A stretch of DNA of 64,000 bases from the NCBI GenBank assembly GCA_965278995.1, contig OZ257136.1, forward strand, positions 5,642,001 to 5,706,000, given 5' to 3'. This DNA is from JADJYF01 sp965278995. GTDB lineage: Bacteria; Pseudomonadota; Gammaproteobacteria; Ga0077536. Made by a program: the position numbers and the translations under genes. The notes under the pieces were generated by a model. It did not search any database, had not been told where the DNA came from, and worked only from the letters and a program-made list of their open reading frames with translations. This document shows, piece after piece, positions 32,652 to 40,058 of the stretch (the stretch's first letter is position 1; every line of letters starts with the position of its first letter).

Positions 32652-34460
32652 TCAGTGCGCTGCAATCATTTGCAGATGCTCGACCAGCGGCCCGAGTGCA
32701 AGCGCGGGCAGAAACGTCAGCGCGCCAACCACGACGACGGTGCCGATCAGGAGCGCGACGAACAGCGGCGTATGCGTCGGTAAGGTGCCCGACGACGGCG
32801 GGACGATCTTTTTGGCAGCCAGCGCGCCGGCAATCGCGAGCGCTGGCACCATCAGCCAATAGCGCGAGAGCAGCATCGCGATGCCGAGCAGCGTGTTGTA
32901 GAACGGCGTGTTGGCCGAGAGTCCGCCGAAAGCGCTGCCGTTGTTGTTGCCAGCCGAAGACAGCGCATAGAGGATTTCCGAGAATCCATGGGCACCTGGA
33001 TTGGCAATGCCGGCACGACCCACGTCAAGCGACACGGCAAGCGCGGTACCGGCGAGTACGGTGATACACGGAACCAGGATGGCGACTGCTGCCATCTTCA
33101 TTTCGAACGCTTCAATTTTCTTGCCGAGGTATTCCGGGGTGCGGCCGATCATGAGACCAGCGACGAAGACGGCGACAATGGCGAAGAACAGTAGACCATA
33201 GAGCCCTGACCCCACCCCGCCATAAACGACTTCACCAAGCTGTATCAGCCACATCGGCACCAGCCCACCCAGTGGCGTGAAGGAATCGTGCATGGCATTG
33301 ACCGAGCCATTCGAGGCCGCGGTCGTTGCCGTTGCCCATAGCGCGGAGTTGACGACACCGAAGCGCGTTTCCTTGCCTTCCATGTTGCCGCCGGCCTGCA
33401 GCTCGGTCGCCTGCGTTCCCAGACCGAGGCGTTCGAACAGCGGGTTGCCGGTCTGCTCGGCGGTCACGCAGACTACGAGCAATGCGACAAACATGACAGT
33501 CATCGCGGCGAGCAGCGCACCGCCCTGGCGAGGGTCGGCGATGAGATAGCCAAACGTGAAACACAACGCCGCCGGAATGATGAGGATCGCCAGCAGTTCA
33601 AACAGGTTCGACAGCGGTGTCGGGTTCTCGAACGGATGGGCGGAATTCACATTGAAGAAACCGCCGCCATTGGTGCCAAGCTGTTTGATGGCAATCTGCG
33701 AGGCAGCGGGCCCCATCGCAATCGTTTGCACCTTGGTGGTCTCGCGCTGCATGAGCGGTGCACCGTCGGAATCGAGCAGCGGGTGACCGGCATCGTCAAG
33801 CTGTGCGGTCTGCGTGACTATCGGGTCGACGAGTGTTGCGTCCACATACGGTGAGAAGTTCTGCACGACGCCTTGGCTGACGAGCACGAGTGCGAGTGCG
33901 AACGACATTGGCAGCAGGATATACAGCGTGGACCGGACGAGATCGACCCAGAAATTGCCGATACCGGTCGCGTCGCGGCGAACGAACGCGCGCGCGAGCG
34001 CGACCAGCACTGCCATGCCGGTAGCGGCCGAGACGAAGTTCTGCACGGTCAAGCCGAGCATCTGTGTGAGGTAGGACATCGTCGCTTCGCCGGCATAACC
34101 CTGCCAGTTGGTATTGGTCGCGAAGCTGACGGCCGAATTGAACGACGAATCGGCAGAAATATTGGCGAGTGCTTGCGGATTGAGCGGCAACCACAGTTGA
34201 CTGCGCTGCAGCGCATAGACCGCCAGCAGGCCGAGTAGATTGAACCACAGCATAGCCGCTGCGTAGCGTGTCCACGGCATGTCGTCGCTCTGCTTGACAC
34301 TGCACATTCGGTAAATCAGGCGTTCGACCGGCACGAGCCAGCGCGCGTACACCGGCGGCTGGCCGCTGTAGACCTGAGCCATGTAGCGACCGAGCGGCCA
34401 GGCCAGACCGAGCAGTGCGATGAGATACACGGCGAGTTGCGCATACCCGTTGGTGGTCAT
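32652..34460 (-). CDS. kdpA: KdpA, potassium channel-like subunit
   Basis: The ATG at 34460 overlaps the kdpF stop (ATGA), giving a 602-residue multi-helix membrane protein. The four selectivity-filter-like loops are visible: SFATNTNWQGY, LGTNGGGFFNVNSAHP, ATTAASNGSVNAM and SSAGNNNGSAFGGL. It binds and translocates potassium within the KdpFABC complex. All key segments look intact. Confidence 0.94.
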   Translation of the reverse strand: MTTNGYAQLAVYLIALLGLAWPLGRYMAQVYSGQPPVYARWLVPVERLIYRMCSVKQSDDMPWTRYAAAMLWFNLLGLLAVYALQRSQLWLPLNPQALANISADSSFNSAVSFATNTNWQGYAGEATMSYLTQMLGLTVQNFVSAATGMAVLVALARAFVRRDATGIGNFWVDLVRSTLYILLPMSFALALVLVSQGVVQNFSPYVDATLVDPIVTQTAQLDDAGHPLLDSDGAPLMQRETTKVQTIAMGPAASQIAIKQLGTNGGGFFNVNSAHPFENPTPLSNLFELLAILIIPAALCFTFGYLIADPRQGGALLAAMTVMFVALLVVCVTAEQTGNPLFERLGLGTQATELQAGGNMEGKETRFGVVNSALWATATTAASNGSVNAMHDSFTPLGGLVPMWLIQLGEVVYGGVGSGLYGLLFFAIVAVFVAGLMIGRTPEYLGKKIEAFEMKMAAVAILVPCITVLAGTALAVSLDVGRAGIANPGAHGFSEILYALSSAGNNNGSAFGGLSANTPFYNTLLGIAMLLSRYWLMVPALAIAGALAAKKIVPPSSGTLPTHTPLFVALLIGTVVVVGALTFLPALALGPLVEHLQMIAAH

Positions 34461-34549
34461 GAGTAGTCCTCCGGGTTGAACAGCACGGCAAGCAGATAGA
34501 AGAAAACGCCAACGACGGCCAGTAACGCAATGGCATAGACGATGTTCAT
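34457..34549 (-). CDS. kdpF: KdpF, small stabilising subunit
   Basis: A 30-residue single-helix membrane peptide: a hydrophobic run followed by the typical ending LFNPEDYS. It stabilises the Kdp complex between KdpA and KdpB. Its start overlaps the stop of a small upstream frame and its stop overlaps kdpA, both as ATGA. Confidence 0.88.
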   Translation of the reverse strand: MNIVYAIALLAVVGVFFYLLAVLFNPEDYS

Positions 34550-34638
34550 CGACGTGCACGCAGTCGGTCGAACCAGGATGCCATCAGTGCCGTCAGCGCG
34601 AAGAAGCCGATAGCGGAAGCGAGATAGAGCAGGTCCAC
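34546..34638 (-). CDS. Small membrane peptide leading the kdp operon
   Basis: A 30-residue peptide beginning with GTG at 34638, about three to four bases after GGAGGT. It has a single hydrophobic helix (DLLYLASAIGFFALTALMAS) and a basic tail (RLRARR), and its TGA overlaps the kdpF start (ATGA). The overlap chain and ribosome site support translation. Similar short frames upstream of kdpF are found in some proteobacteria in my recollection, but I know no assigned role. It may be another Kdp accessory helix or a leader peptide. Confidence 0.55.
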   Translation of the reverse strand: MDLLYLASAIGFFALTALMASWFDRLRARR

Positions 34639-34767
34639 TGAACCTCCCGCCCGGCACCACGCCGGGATTGGATTCAGCTTAGGTCAACGAATATCAAGAA
34701 GGTGTAAAGACTGGCGGTGAGTTCATAAAGATTGCGCAAAGGGTCGGTCAGGACGCGCTGACGTTGT
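34639..34767. promoter_or_regulatory. kdp operon upstream region with candidate KdpE site
   Basis: This 129-bp gap upstream of the kdp genes has, on the minus strand, an AT-rich segment with TTTATGAA and TTTACACC spaced about one and a half helical turns, resembling the T-rich direct repeats bound by KdpE. A hairpin of CCCGGC-ACCAC-GCCGGG at 34650-34666 lies just upstream of the first ribosome site and could limit translation. Both assignments are inference. Confidence 0.4.
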
Positions 34768-35889
34768 TCATGCCGCCGGGATTTGCTGTTCGGCAAATTT
34801 CATCGCCAGGTAATCGCCGTTCGCGACCGGAGCGTATTTCGCTGGCCGGTCCGCGCTGCGACAGGTCGGAATGCATTCGATGATGGCGTCGTAATTCGGC
34901 TGAAAGAAGTAGACCAGCGACAACCGATCGCTCTCGGCAGCAATGGAAGGCGGTGGGTTGACAACGCGGTGCATGGTCGACACCCAGGTATCGTTGGTCC
35001 ATCGCGCCAGCGAATCGCCAATGTTGACGACGAAAGTGTCCGGCGCGGCGGGAACGTCCAGCCACTCGCCGTCATGATTGCGGATCTGCAATCCGCCACC
35101 GCGAACTGCTTCCTGCCACAGCACCGTGAATGCCGTGTAGTCGGTGTGGCCGCCGGCGCGGAGCTGACGGGCCAACGGCGAATGCTCCTGCCGCGGATAA
35201 TAGTTGGCGCGAAGGATGCTGATGTGGCGATCGATCTTGTCGTCGAAAAATGTCTCGGGCAGCGCCAATGCAGCGGCAAACAGATGCGACAGTTCGAGCG
35301 TGAGCGACTCCATCGCCTGGAAGTATCGGGTCATGGCCGGGCGTAAACCTGGCGCCGCAGGCGGCCATACATTCGGCGCGAAGCTTGCACCGGCTCGTGC
35401 TTCACTGTGATACGGGTCGTCTGCCGGAAAATCGAAAGGACCGACGTCGAACAATTCCTTCAGATCAGGCGGTGCCGCTTCCTGCTCGAGCTGGGACAAC
35501 GACTCGGCACCGACCCCGACATAGCCGCGGATGTGCGCTGGCTGCGGTCGTTGGGCAGCAAATTTTTCCGCTGGCTGCAGCGCAAAGAAACGACGGCACT
35601 CGTTCACTGTGTCAGCGATCGTCGTCGCCGGCACACGCGTTCCGCTGATGATGAGGAAACCCAGATCGCGACAGGCGCGCGCAACCTCGTCGATGACCGC
35701 ACGTCGCTCCTCGCCGGTGCAAGCACGTCGTTCCTCGCCGGTGCAAGCACGTCGCTCCTCGCCGGTGCAAGCACGTCGCTCCTCGCCGGTGCAAGCACGT
35801 CGCTCCTCGCCGGTGCAAGCACGTCGTTCCTCGCCGTTGCAAGCACTGAACCGCGATATATCGATGACAGGTACTGTATGTGCAGCCAT
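34768..35889 (-). CDS. 2-oxoglutarate/Fe(II) dioxygenase, isopenicillin N synthase family, with repeat insert
   Basis: From the ATG at 35889 (AGGA eight bases before it) the protein has 373 residues. The DIOX_N-like start (VPVIDISRF) leads into an unusual array of six 8-residue repeats (ACTGEERR) and then continues AVIDEVARACRDLGFLII as family members do. The catalytic parts are intact: HTD in AGGHTDYTAF, distal His in STMHRVVNP, and the 2-oxoglutarate arginine in SDRLSLVYFF. It is a cytosolic oxidase or hydroxylase of unknown substrate. Longer in-frame starts exist upstream but contain no family sequence. Confidence 0.82.
   Translation of the reverse strand: MAAHTVPVIDISRFSACNGEERRACTGEERRACTGEERRACTGEERRACTGEERRACTGEERRAVIDEVARACRDLGFLIISGTRVPATTIADTVNECRRFFALQPAEKFAAQRPQPAHIRGYVGVGAESLSQLEQEAAPPDLKELFDVGPFDFPADDPYHSEARAGASFAPNVWPPAAPGLRPAMTRYFQAMESLTLELSHLFAAALALPETFFDDKIDRHISILRANYYPRQEHSPLARQLRAGGHTDYTAFTVLWQEAVRGGGLQIRNHDGEWLDVPAAPDTFVVNIGDSLARWTNDTWVSTMHRVVNPPPSIAAESDRLSLVYFFQPNYDAIIECIPTCRSADRPAKYAPVANGDYLAMKFAEQQIPAA
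35701..35844. repeat. Six 24-bp tandem repeats inside the dioxygenase gene
   Basis: Six contiguous 24-bp units, beginning ACGTCGCTCCTCGCCGGTGC on the plus strand, span exactly 144 bp. Units 2 and 6 have T for C at position 7 (silent), and unit 6 has one further change, giving Asn for Thr. In the protein they read ACTGEERR five times and ACNGEERR once. Because 24 is a multiple of three, copy changes would alter length without a frameshift. Confidence 0.92.
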
Positions 35890-36133
35890 GAAGTTCGTCC
35901 TGCTCGTGCCCGGTACGACCGGGGCGTTGTCGCGCAAAGCATAGCAATGCGGGAACCGGACGGCGAGCAGGGTGAGGCTGGTCGAATTCAGCATTGCTCT
36001 CGTCGAGCGACTTGCCTGAAAGGCACGCCCGTGGCACGGTGAGCACTGGCCCACGGGAGAATCATGATGCATCAGGCATGGCGCATATCGACAATCGCAC
36101 CCACCTCGCGCGCTGCGAGCGAATGACCCGGCC
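35890..36133. promoter_or_regulatory. Divergent intergenic region, dioxygenase / amidohydrolase
   Basis: A 244-bp gap between divergent genes. It must contain both promoters. I saw no convincing operator palindrome. The amidohydrolase start at 36134 has only a weak ribosome site. Confidence 0.3.
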
Positions 36134-37360
36134 ATGGATCTGATCCTGCGCCGCGCGCGCCTCGATACGGCGGGCAACGATGCACCGGTGGATATCGGTA
36201 TCGAGCGCGGGCGCATTGTCGCTATCGAGCGCGCGCTCAGCGCTGATGCCCTCGAGGTCGACTGCGAGGGGCGATTGGTCACGAGCGGGTTCATCGAGTC
36301 GCATATTCATCTGGATAAATCAGCCATTCTCGATCGCTGTGCGTCGCGCCAGGGCGATCTCAGTGAAGCGATCGCCGAAGTCGCGCGCGCGAAAGCAGCG
36401 TTCACGCCAGAGGACGTCTACGACCGTGGCAAGCGAACGCTCGAACGCTGCATTGCCAATGGGACCATGCATATGCGAACCCAGCTCGAAGTTGATCCAG
36501 GCATCGGCTTGCGCGGGCTGGACGGTATCCGCCCGCTGATCGAAGAGTATCGCTGGGCCATCGATCTCGAGATCTGCGTTTTTCCGCAGGAAGGCCTGCT
36601 CAACAATCCGGGAACCGACGAACTCATGGTTGCGGCGCTCGAGCAGGGTTGCAGCGTGATTGGCGCAGCGCCATATACCGACAGCGATCCGGCCGGGCAG
36701 ATTGATCGCATTTTCGAGCTCGCGCGTCAGTACGATGTCGATATCGACATGCATCTCGATTTTGGCCCCGACCCGAGCGCGCTCGATCTCGAGTATGTCT
36801 GCATGCTGACAGAGAAGCACCATTACGGCGCGCGGGTGACCATCGGGCATGTGACGAAACTGTCTGCCGTACCGCCGGCACGGCTGGCCGAAGTTGGCAA
36901 ACGCATGGCCGGCGCCGGTGTCGCGTTGACCGTGCTGCCGGCAACGGATCTGTTTCTCATGGGCCGGCATCAGGATCACGCCGTCATGCGCGGCGTGACA
37001 CCGGCGCATCAGCTGCTGAAAGCGGGCGTCAATTGCTCGCTGTCGACCAATAATGTGCTCAATCCGTTCACGCCATTTGGCGACTGTTCGCTGATCCGCA
37101 TGGCGAATCTGTACGCGAATATCGCCCAGGTCGGCTTGCGCGACGACATCATCGAATGTTTCGAGATGATCGGCACGCGTTCCGCTCGACTCCTGCGACT
37201 GGATGACTATGGTGTCGCGATCGGCAAGTCGGCCGATCTGTTGATCCTCGACTGCGCGACCCGCGCGAGCGCAGTTGCCGAGCTGGTTTCGCCACTTGCC
37301 GGCTTCAAACGTGGCCGCCAGACGTTCAGTCGCGCGGCGCCGATCCTGCATCGGCCTTGA
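36134..37360 (+). CDS. Amidohydrolase, cytosine deaminase-like, with altered metal-site residues
   Basis: A 408-residue TIM-barrel amidohydrolase of the cytosine deaminase group. HxH occurs in SGFIESHIHLDKS (about 55-60), a third His in DMHLDFG, a fourth in IGHVTKLS. Compared with E. coli cytosine deaminase, the catalytic Glu after the third His is Phe (MHLDF), and the metal Asp of the DDV motif is Asn (STNNVLNPF). The reaction is probably hydrolysis of a C-N bond in a nitrogenous compound, but whether it needs a metal or deaminates is unclear. It leads an operon with an amidase and a cupin gene. Confidence 0.75.
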   Translation: MDLILRRARLDTAGNDAPVDIGIERGRIVAIERALSADALEVDCEGRLVTSGFIESHIHLDKSAILDRCASRQGDLSEAIAEVARAKAAFTPEDVYDRGKRTLERCIANGTMHMRTQLEVDPGIGLRGLDGIRPLIEEYRWAIDLEICVFPQEGLLNNPGTDELMVAALEQGCSVIGAAPYTDSDPAGQIDRIFELARQYDVDIDMHLDFGPDPSALDLEYVCMLTEKHHYGARVTIGHVTKLSAVPPARLAEVGKRMAGAGVALTVLPATDLFLMGRHQDHAVMRGVTPAHQLLKAGVNCSLSTNNVLNPFTPFGDCSLIRMANLYANIAQVGLRDDIIECFEMIGTRSARLLRLDDYGVAIGKSADLLILDCATRASAVAELVSPLAGFKRGRQTFSRAAPILHRP

Positions 37361-37382
37361 GCGAGCATAGGCGGCTGGCAAT

Positions 37383-38609
37383 TTGAGTACTTCTATACCT
37401 TACGATCCGCTCGGCGCATTCTGCCGTGACAATCACATTGCTGTCCCGCCTACTGGCCAGGGTTCGTTGACTGGCTGCACGTTTGCTGCCAAGGATGTTT
37501 TCGATATTGCCGGCGCTGGAACCGGTTTCGGTAATCCCGCTTGGCTGGCGAGCCACCCGCCCGCGACTTCGACAGCTTCAGCCGTGACGCGTTTGCTTGC
37601 CGCCGGCGCCGATCTGCTGGGCAAGACGCTGACCGACGAATTGACCTACAGCCTGACCGGCGAAAATGCGCATTACGGTACGCCGCTCAACAGCGCAGCG
37701 CCCGATCGCGTTCCGGGCGGTTCATCCAATGGTTCAGCTTCGGCAGTCGCCGGGCGGCTGGTCGATTTCGCGCTCGGCACCGACTGCGGCGGCTCGGTGC
37801 GCATACCGGCAAGCTACTGCGGCCTGTTCGGTATCCGAACCACGCACGGCAGTCTCGCGCTGGACGGTGTGATCCCGTTCGCGCCGAGTTTCGATGTGAT
37901 CGGCTGGTTCGCGCGCGATGGTGCGCTGTTCGAGCGTGTCGGTGCCGAGCTGTTGGCGGCACCGACTGCAACCGTATTGCCACGCCGCCTGCGTTATCTC
38001 ACCGAAGCATTCGCGATGGTCACGCCGGCTGTTGCACACGCCGTACGCACTGCCGCAGGCGCCATCGAGGCTGTCGTGGGGTCGACTTTTTACCGGGCCG
38101 ACGAATTGGCTGTCTGTCCAGCCGGTCTGCGATCCTGGTTCGACGTATTCCGCGTGGTGCAGGGCGCCGAGATCTGGGCTCAGCGACGCGACTGGATAGC
38201 GCAGGTGAAACCGTCCATCGGGGCCGCCGTGGGCGAGCGCATCGAGTGGGCGTCGAAGATCAGCGCAGTGGACGCCGACGCTGCGCGCGCCGAACACGCC
38301 CGCATCCGAACGTATCTGCGCACACTGATCGGCAATGACGAGGTCTGGTGCCTGCCGACCTCACCGCGCGTTGCGCCGCTACGCAGTGCGCCGACCGATG
38401 TCGTCGAGAACGAATACCGTGCACAGGCCATGTGCCTGTTATGCATTGCGGGCCTGGGTGGGCTGCCGCAAGTGAGTCTCCCGCTCGCCAACGAGGAAGG
38501 TCTGCCTCTCGGGGTATCCCTGATCGGCGCGCCCGGCAGCGACATGCAGTTGCTTGCGCTCGCCCGACTCATCCATTCATCCGCGGAATCCATCGGTCAG
38601 CAGAGGTAG
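37383..38609 (+). CDS. Amidase (amidase signature family)
   Basis: A 408-residue amidase-signature enzyme, starting at a TTG 22 bp after the amidohydrolase. The catalytic triad is visible: Lys in FAAKDVFD (about 37), the cis-Ser in GGSSNGSASAVAG, and the nucleophile Ser in DCGGSVRIPAS. It hydrolyses carbon-nitrogen bonds of carboxylic amides, releasing ammonia or an amine. The length is on the short side, as for some AtzE-like and heterocycle-processing amidases. With the amidohydrolase and cupin it suggests stepwise breakdown of a nitrogen heterocycle or amide, whose identity is unknown. Confidence 0.85.
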   Translation: MSTSIPYDPLGAFCRDNHIAVPPTGQGSLTGCTFAAKDVFDIAGAGTGFGNPAWLASHPPATSTASAVTRLLAAGADLLGKTLTDELTYSLTGENAHYGTPLNSAAPDRVPGGSSNGSASAVAGRLVDFALGTDCGGSVRIPASYCGLFGIRTTHGSLALDGVIPFAPSFDVIGWFARDGALFERVGAELLAAPTATVLPRRLRYLTEAFAMVTPAVAHAVRTAAGAIEAVVGSTFYRADELAVCPAGLRSWFDVFRVVQGAEIWAQRRDWIAQVKPSIGAAVGERIEWASKISAVDADAARAEHARIRTYLRTLIGNDEVWCLPTSPRVAPLRSAPTDVVENEYRAQAMCLLCIAGLGGLPQVSLPLANEEGLPLGVSLIGAPGSDMQLLALARLIHSSAESIGQQR

Positions 38610-38611
38610 CC

Positions 38612-39148
38612 ATGCGACGCATCGTTACAGGCCACGACGCCGACGGCAAAGCCATCTTCGTCGAAGATGGCGCAGCTCCGAATCGCCTCACCTTGAACGC
38701 GCGGCCGGGGTGGGAAATGAATACGATGTGGGTCACGCGAGGCGTGCCGACGCTGCCCAATGCGGGCGATCCGAGCCTGGGTCTGGAAACCTATCTACCG
38801 CAATCCGGCGGCACGCGTTTCATCGTTGCGACGCTCCCGTCACGCAGCCAGGTCGCGGCAGCGGCCGACGCCGAAACGCTACGGGCCGAATACACGGCAA
38901 AAGTGCCGGGGCTTGGCCACGTGCATGAACGCGGCGCTGACCCCAGCATGCATACGACCGATACAGTCGACTACGTGATCATTCTGGCAGGCGAAGTCTG
39001 GCTTGAACTCGATGACGGCAACGCCGTACTGGTCAAAGCCGGCGACAGCGTCATTCAGAACGGCACGCGGCACGCCTGGCGCAATCGTTCCGACGAACCC
39101 TGTGTGCTCGCCGCTGTGATGATTGGCGCGGAGCGCGTGACGGCCTGA
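38612..39148 (+). CDS. Cupin-domain protein
   Basis: The ATG at 38612 follows AGAGGTAG closely, giving 178 residues. A single cupin barrel sits in the C-terminal half: PGLGHVHERGADPSMHTTDTVDYVI (metal-ligand-like histidines), WLELDDGNAVLVKAGDSVIQNGTRHAW. Such proteins may be metal-dependent isomerases, dioxygenases or sensors. It begins two bases after the amidase stop, so it is co-transcribed. It converges with the response regulator gene (7-bp gap). Confidence 0.78.
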   Translation: MRRIVTGHDADGKAIFVEDGAAPNRLTLNARPGWEMNTMWVTRGVPTLPNAGDPSLGLETYLPQSGGTRFIVATLPSRSQVAAAADAETLRAEYTAKVPGLGHVHERGADPSMHTTDTVDYVIILAGEVWLELDDGNAVLVKAGDSVIQNGTRHAWRNRSDEPCVLAAVMIGAERVTA

Positions 39149-39155
39149 AACGCGC

Positions 39156-40058
39156 TCATTCCGCGCGCATGCCGACCAGCGCACGACTGGCCGCAGCAGT
39201 GCGCGTCTCGACGCCGAGTTTGACGAAGATCCGTTCCAGATGCTTGGTCACGGTACGTGGACTGATGGCAAGGATCAGCGCGATATCGCGATTGGTCTTG
39301 CCGGCCGCGACCCATTCCAGCACTTCTGCTTCGCGCGGCGTCAGGCCGTGTGCGCCGGCCTGCAGGTCCGCTGGTTGCACAGTGGCCGGTTCCATCACCA
39401 GCAGGAATTCGCTCGCGCTGACGCGCCCGCAATACTCGATGGTGATCGAGCGGAGTTCGTCGACCAGCGTAACCGTCGACGAAGCATTCTCACCTTGCGC
39501 GTGGCGGTCCAGCCAATCGCGTACGGCCGGTGGCAGCCGGGCGTCGATACCGTGCAGTACAAGACAGTCGCGCGCGCGCGTGCTGGCGGACGTGATATGG
39601 CCGTCGGCCGTGACGGTCAGACTGGGCCGGGGCCACGCTTCTACCGTGCCGTGTGCACGCCGCAGATCGTGAGAGCGTTCGATATGGGTGGCAATGCGGG
39701 CGAGCACCTCCGCCTCACGTACCGGTTTGGTGACGTAATCGACCGCACCGTGACCGAAGCCGCGTACGACGTCGGCGGTGTCGCTCAGCGCAGTCATGAA
39801 AATGACCGGTATCTCGCGCGTGTCATCACGCGCTTTGAGGCGGTCGCAGGTTTCAAAGCCATCCAGCCCAGGCATCACCGCGTCGAGCAGTATGACATCC
39901 GGGTGCACGAGTTCGAGCTGGCGTAGCGCTGTCTGTCCACTCAGCGCAACCAGTACTTCGTAGCCGGCGTCAGCCAACGCGTCGGACAGGAACGCGAGGT
40001 TAGCCGGTGTGTCGTCAACGATCATGACCTGGTGGCGACCGTCAATCGGCATGTTCAT
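39156..40058 (-). CDS. LuxR-type response regulator
   Basis: The ATG at 40058 lies behind GGAGAG and inside the end of the kinase gene, giving 300 residues. The receiver domain has acidic residues VDDTP, phosphoacceptor Asp59 in VILLDAVMP, and Lys near 109 in DYVTKPVRE. A PAS-like middle part precedes a LuxR HTH (TPREAEVLEWVAAGKTNRDI, residues about 233-252 onward). It overlaps the hybrid kinase gene by 17 bp, so the two are a pair. Control of the adjacent amide transporter operon is plausible. Confidence 0.85.
   Translation of the reverse strand: MNMPIDGRHQVMIVDDTPANLAFLSDALADAGYEVLVALSGQTALRQLELVHPDVILLDAVMPGLDGFETCDRLKARDDTREIPVIFMTALSDTADVVRGFGHGAVDYVTKPVREAEVLARIATHIERSHDLRRAHGTVEAWPRPSLTVTADGHITSASTRARDCLVLHGIDARLPPAVRDWLDRHAQGENASSTVTLVDELRSITIEYCGRVSASEFLLVMEPATVQPADLQAGAHGLTPREAEVLEWVAAGKTNRDIALILAISPRTVTKHLERIFVKLGVETRTAAASRALVGMRAE

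Noticed and set aside
35701..35844. CRISPR-like repeat array
   Set aside because: The 24-bp units are contiguous with no spacers, are in frame within a dioxygenase gene, and no cas genes are present.
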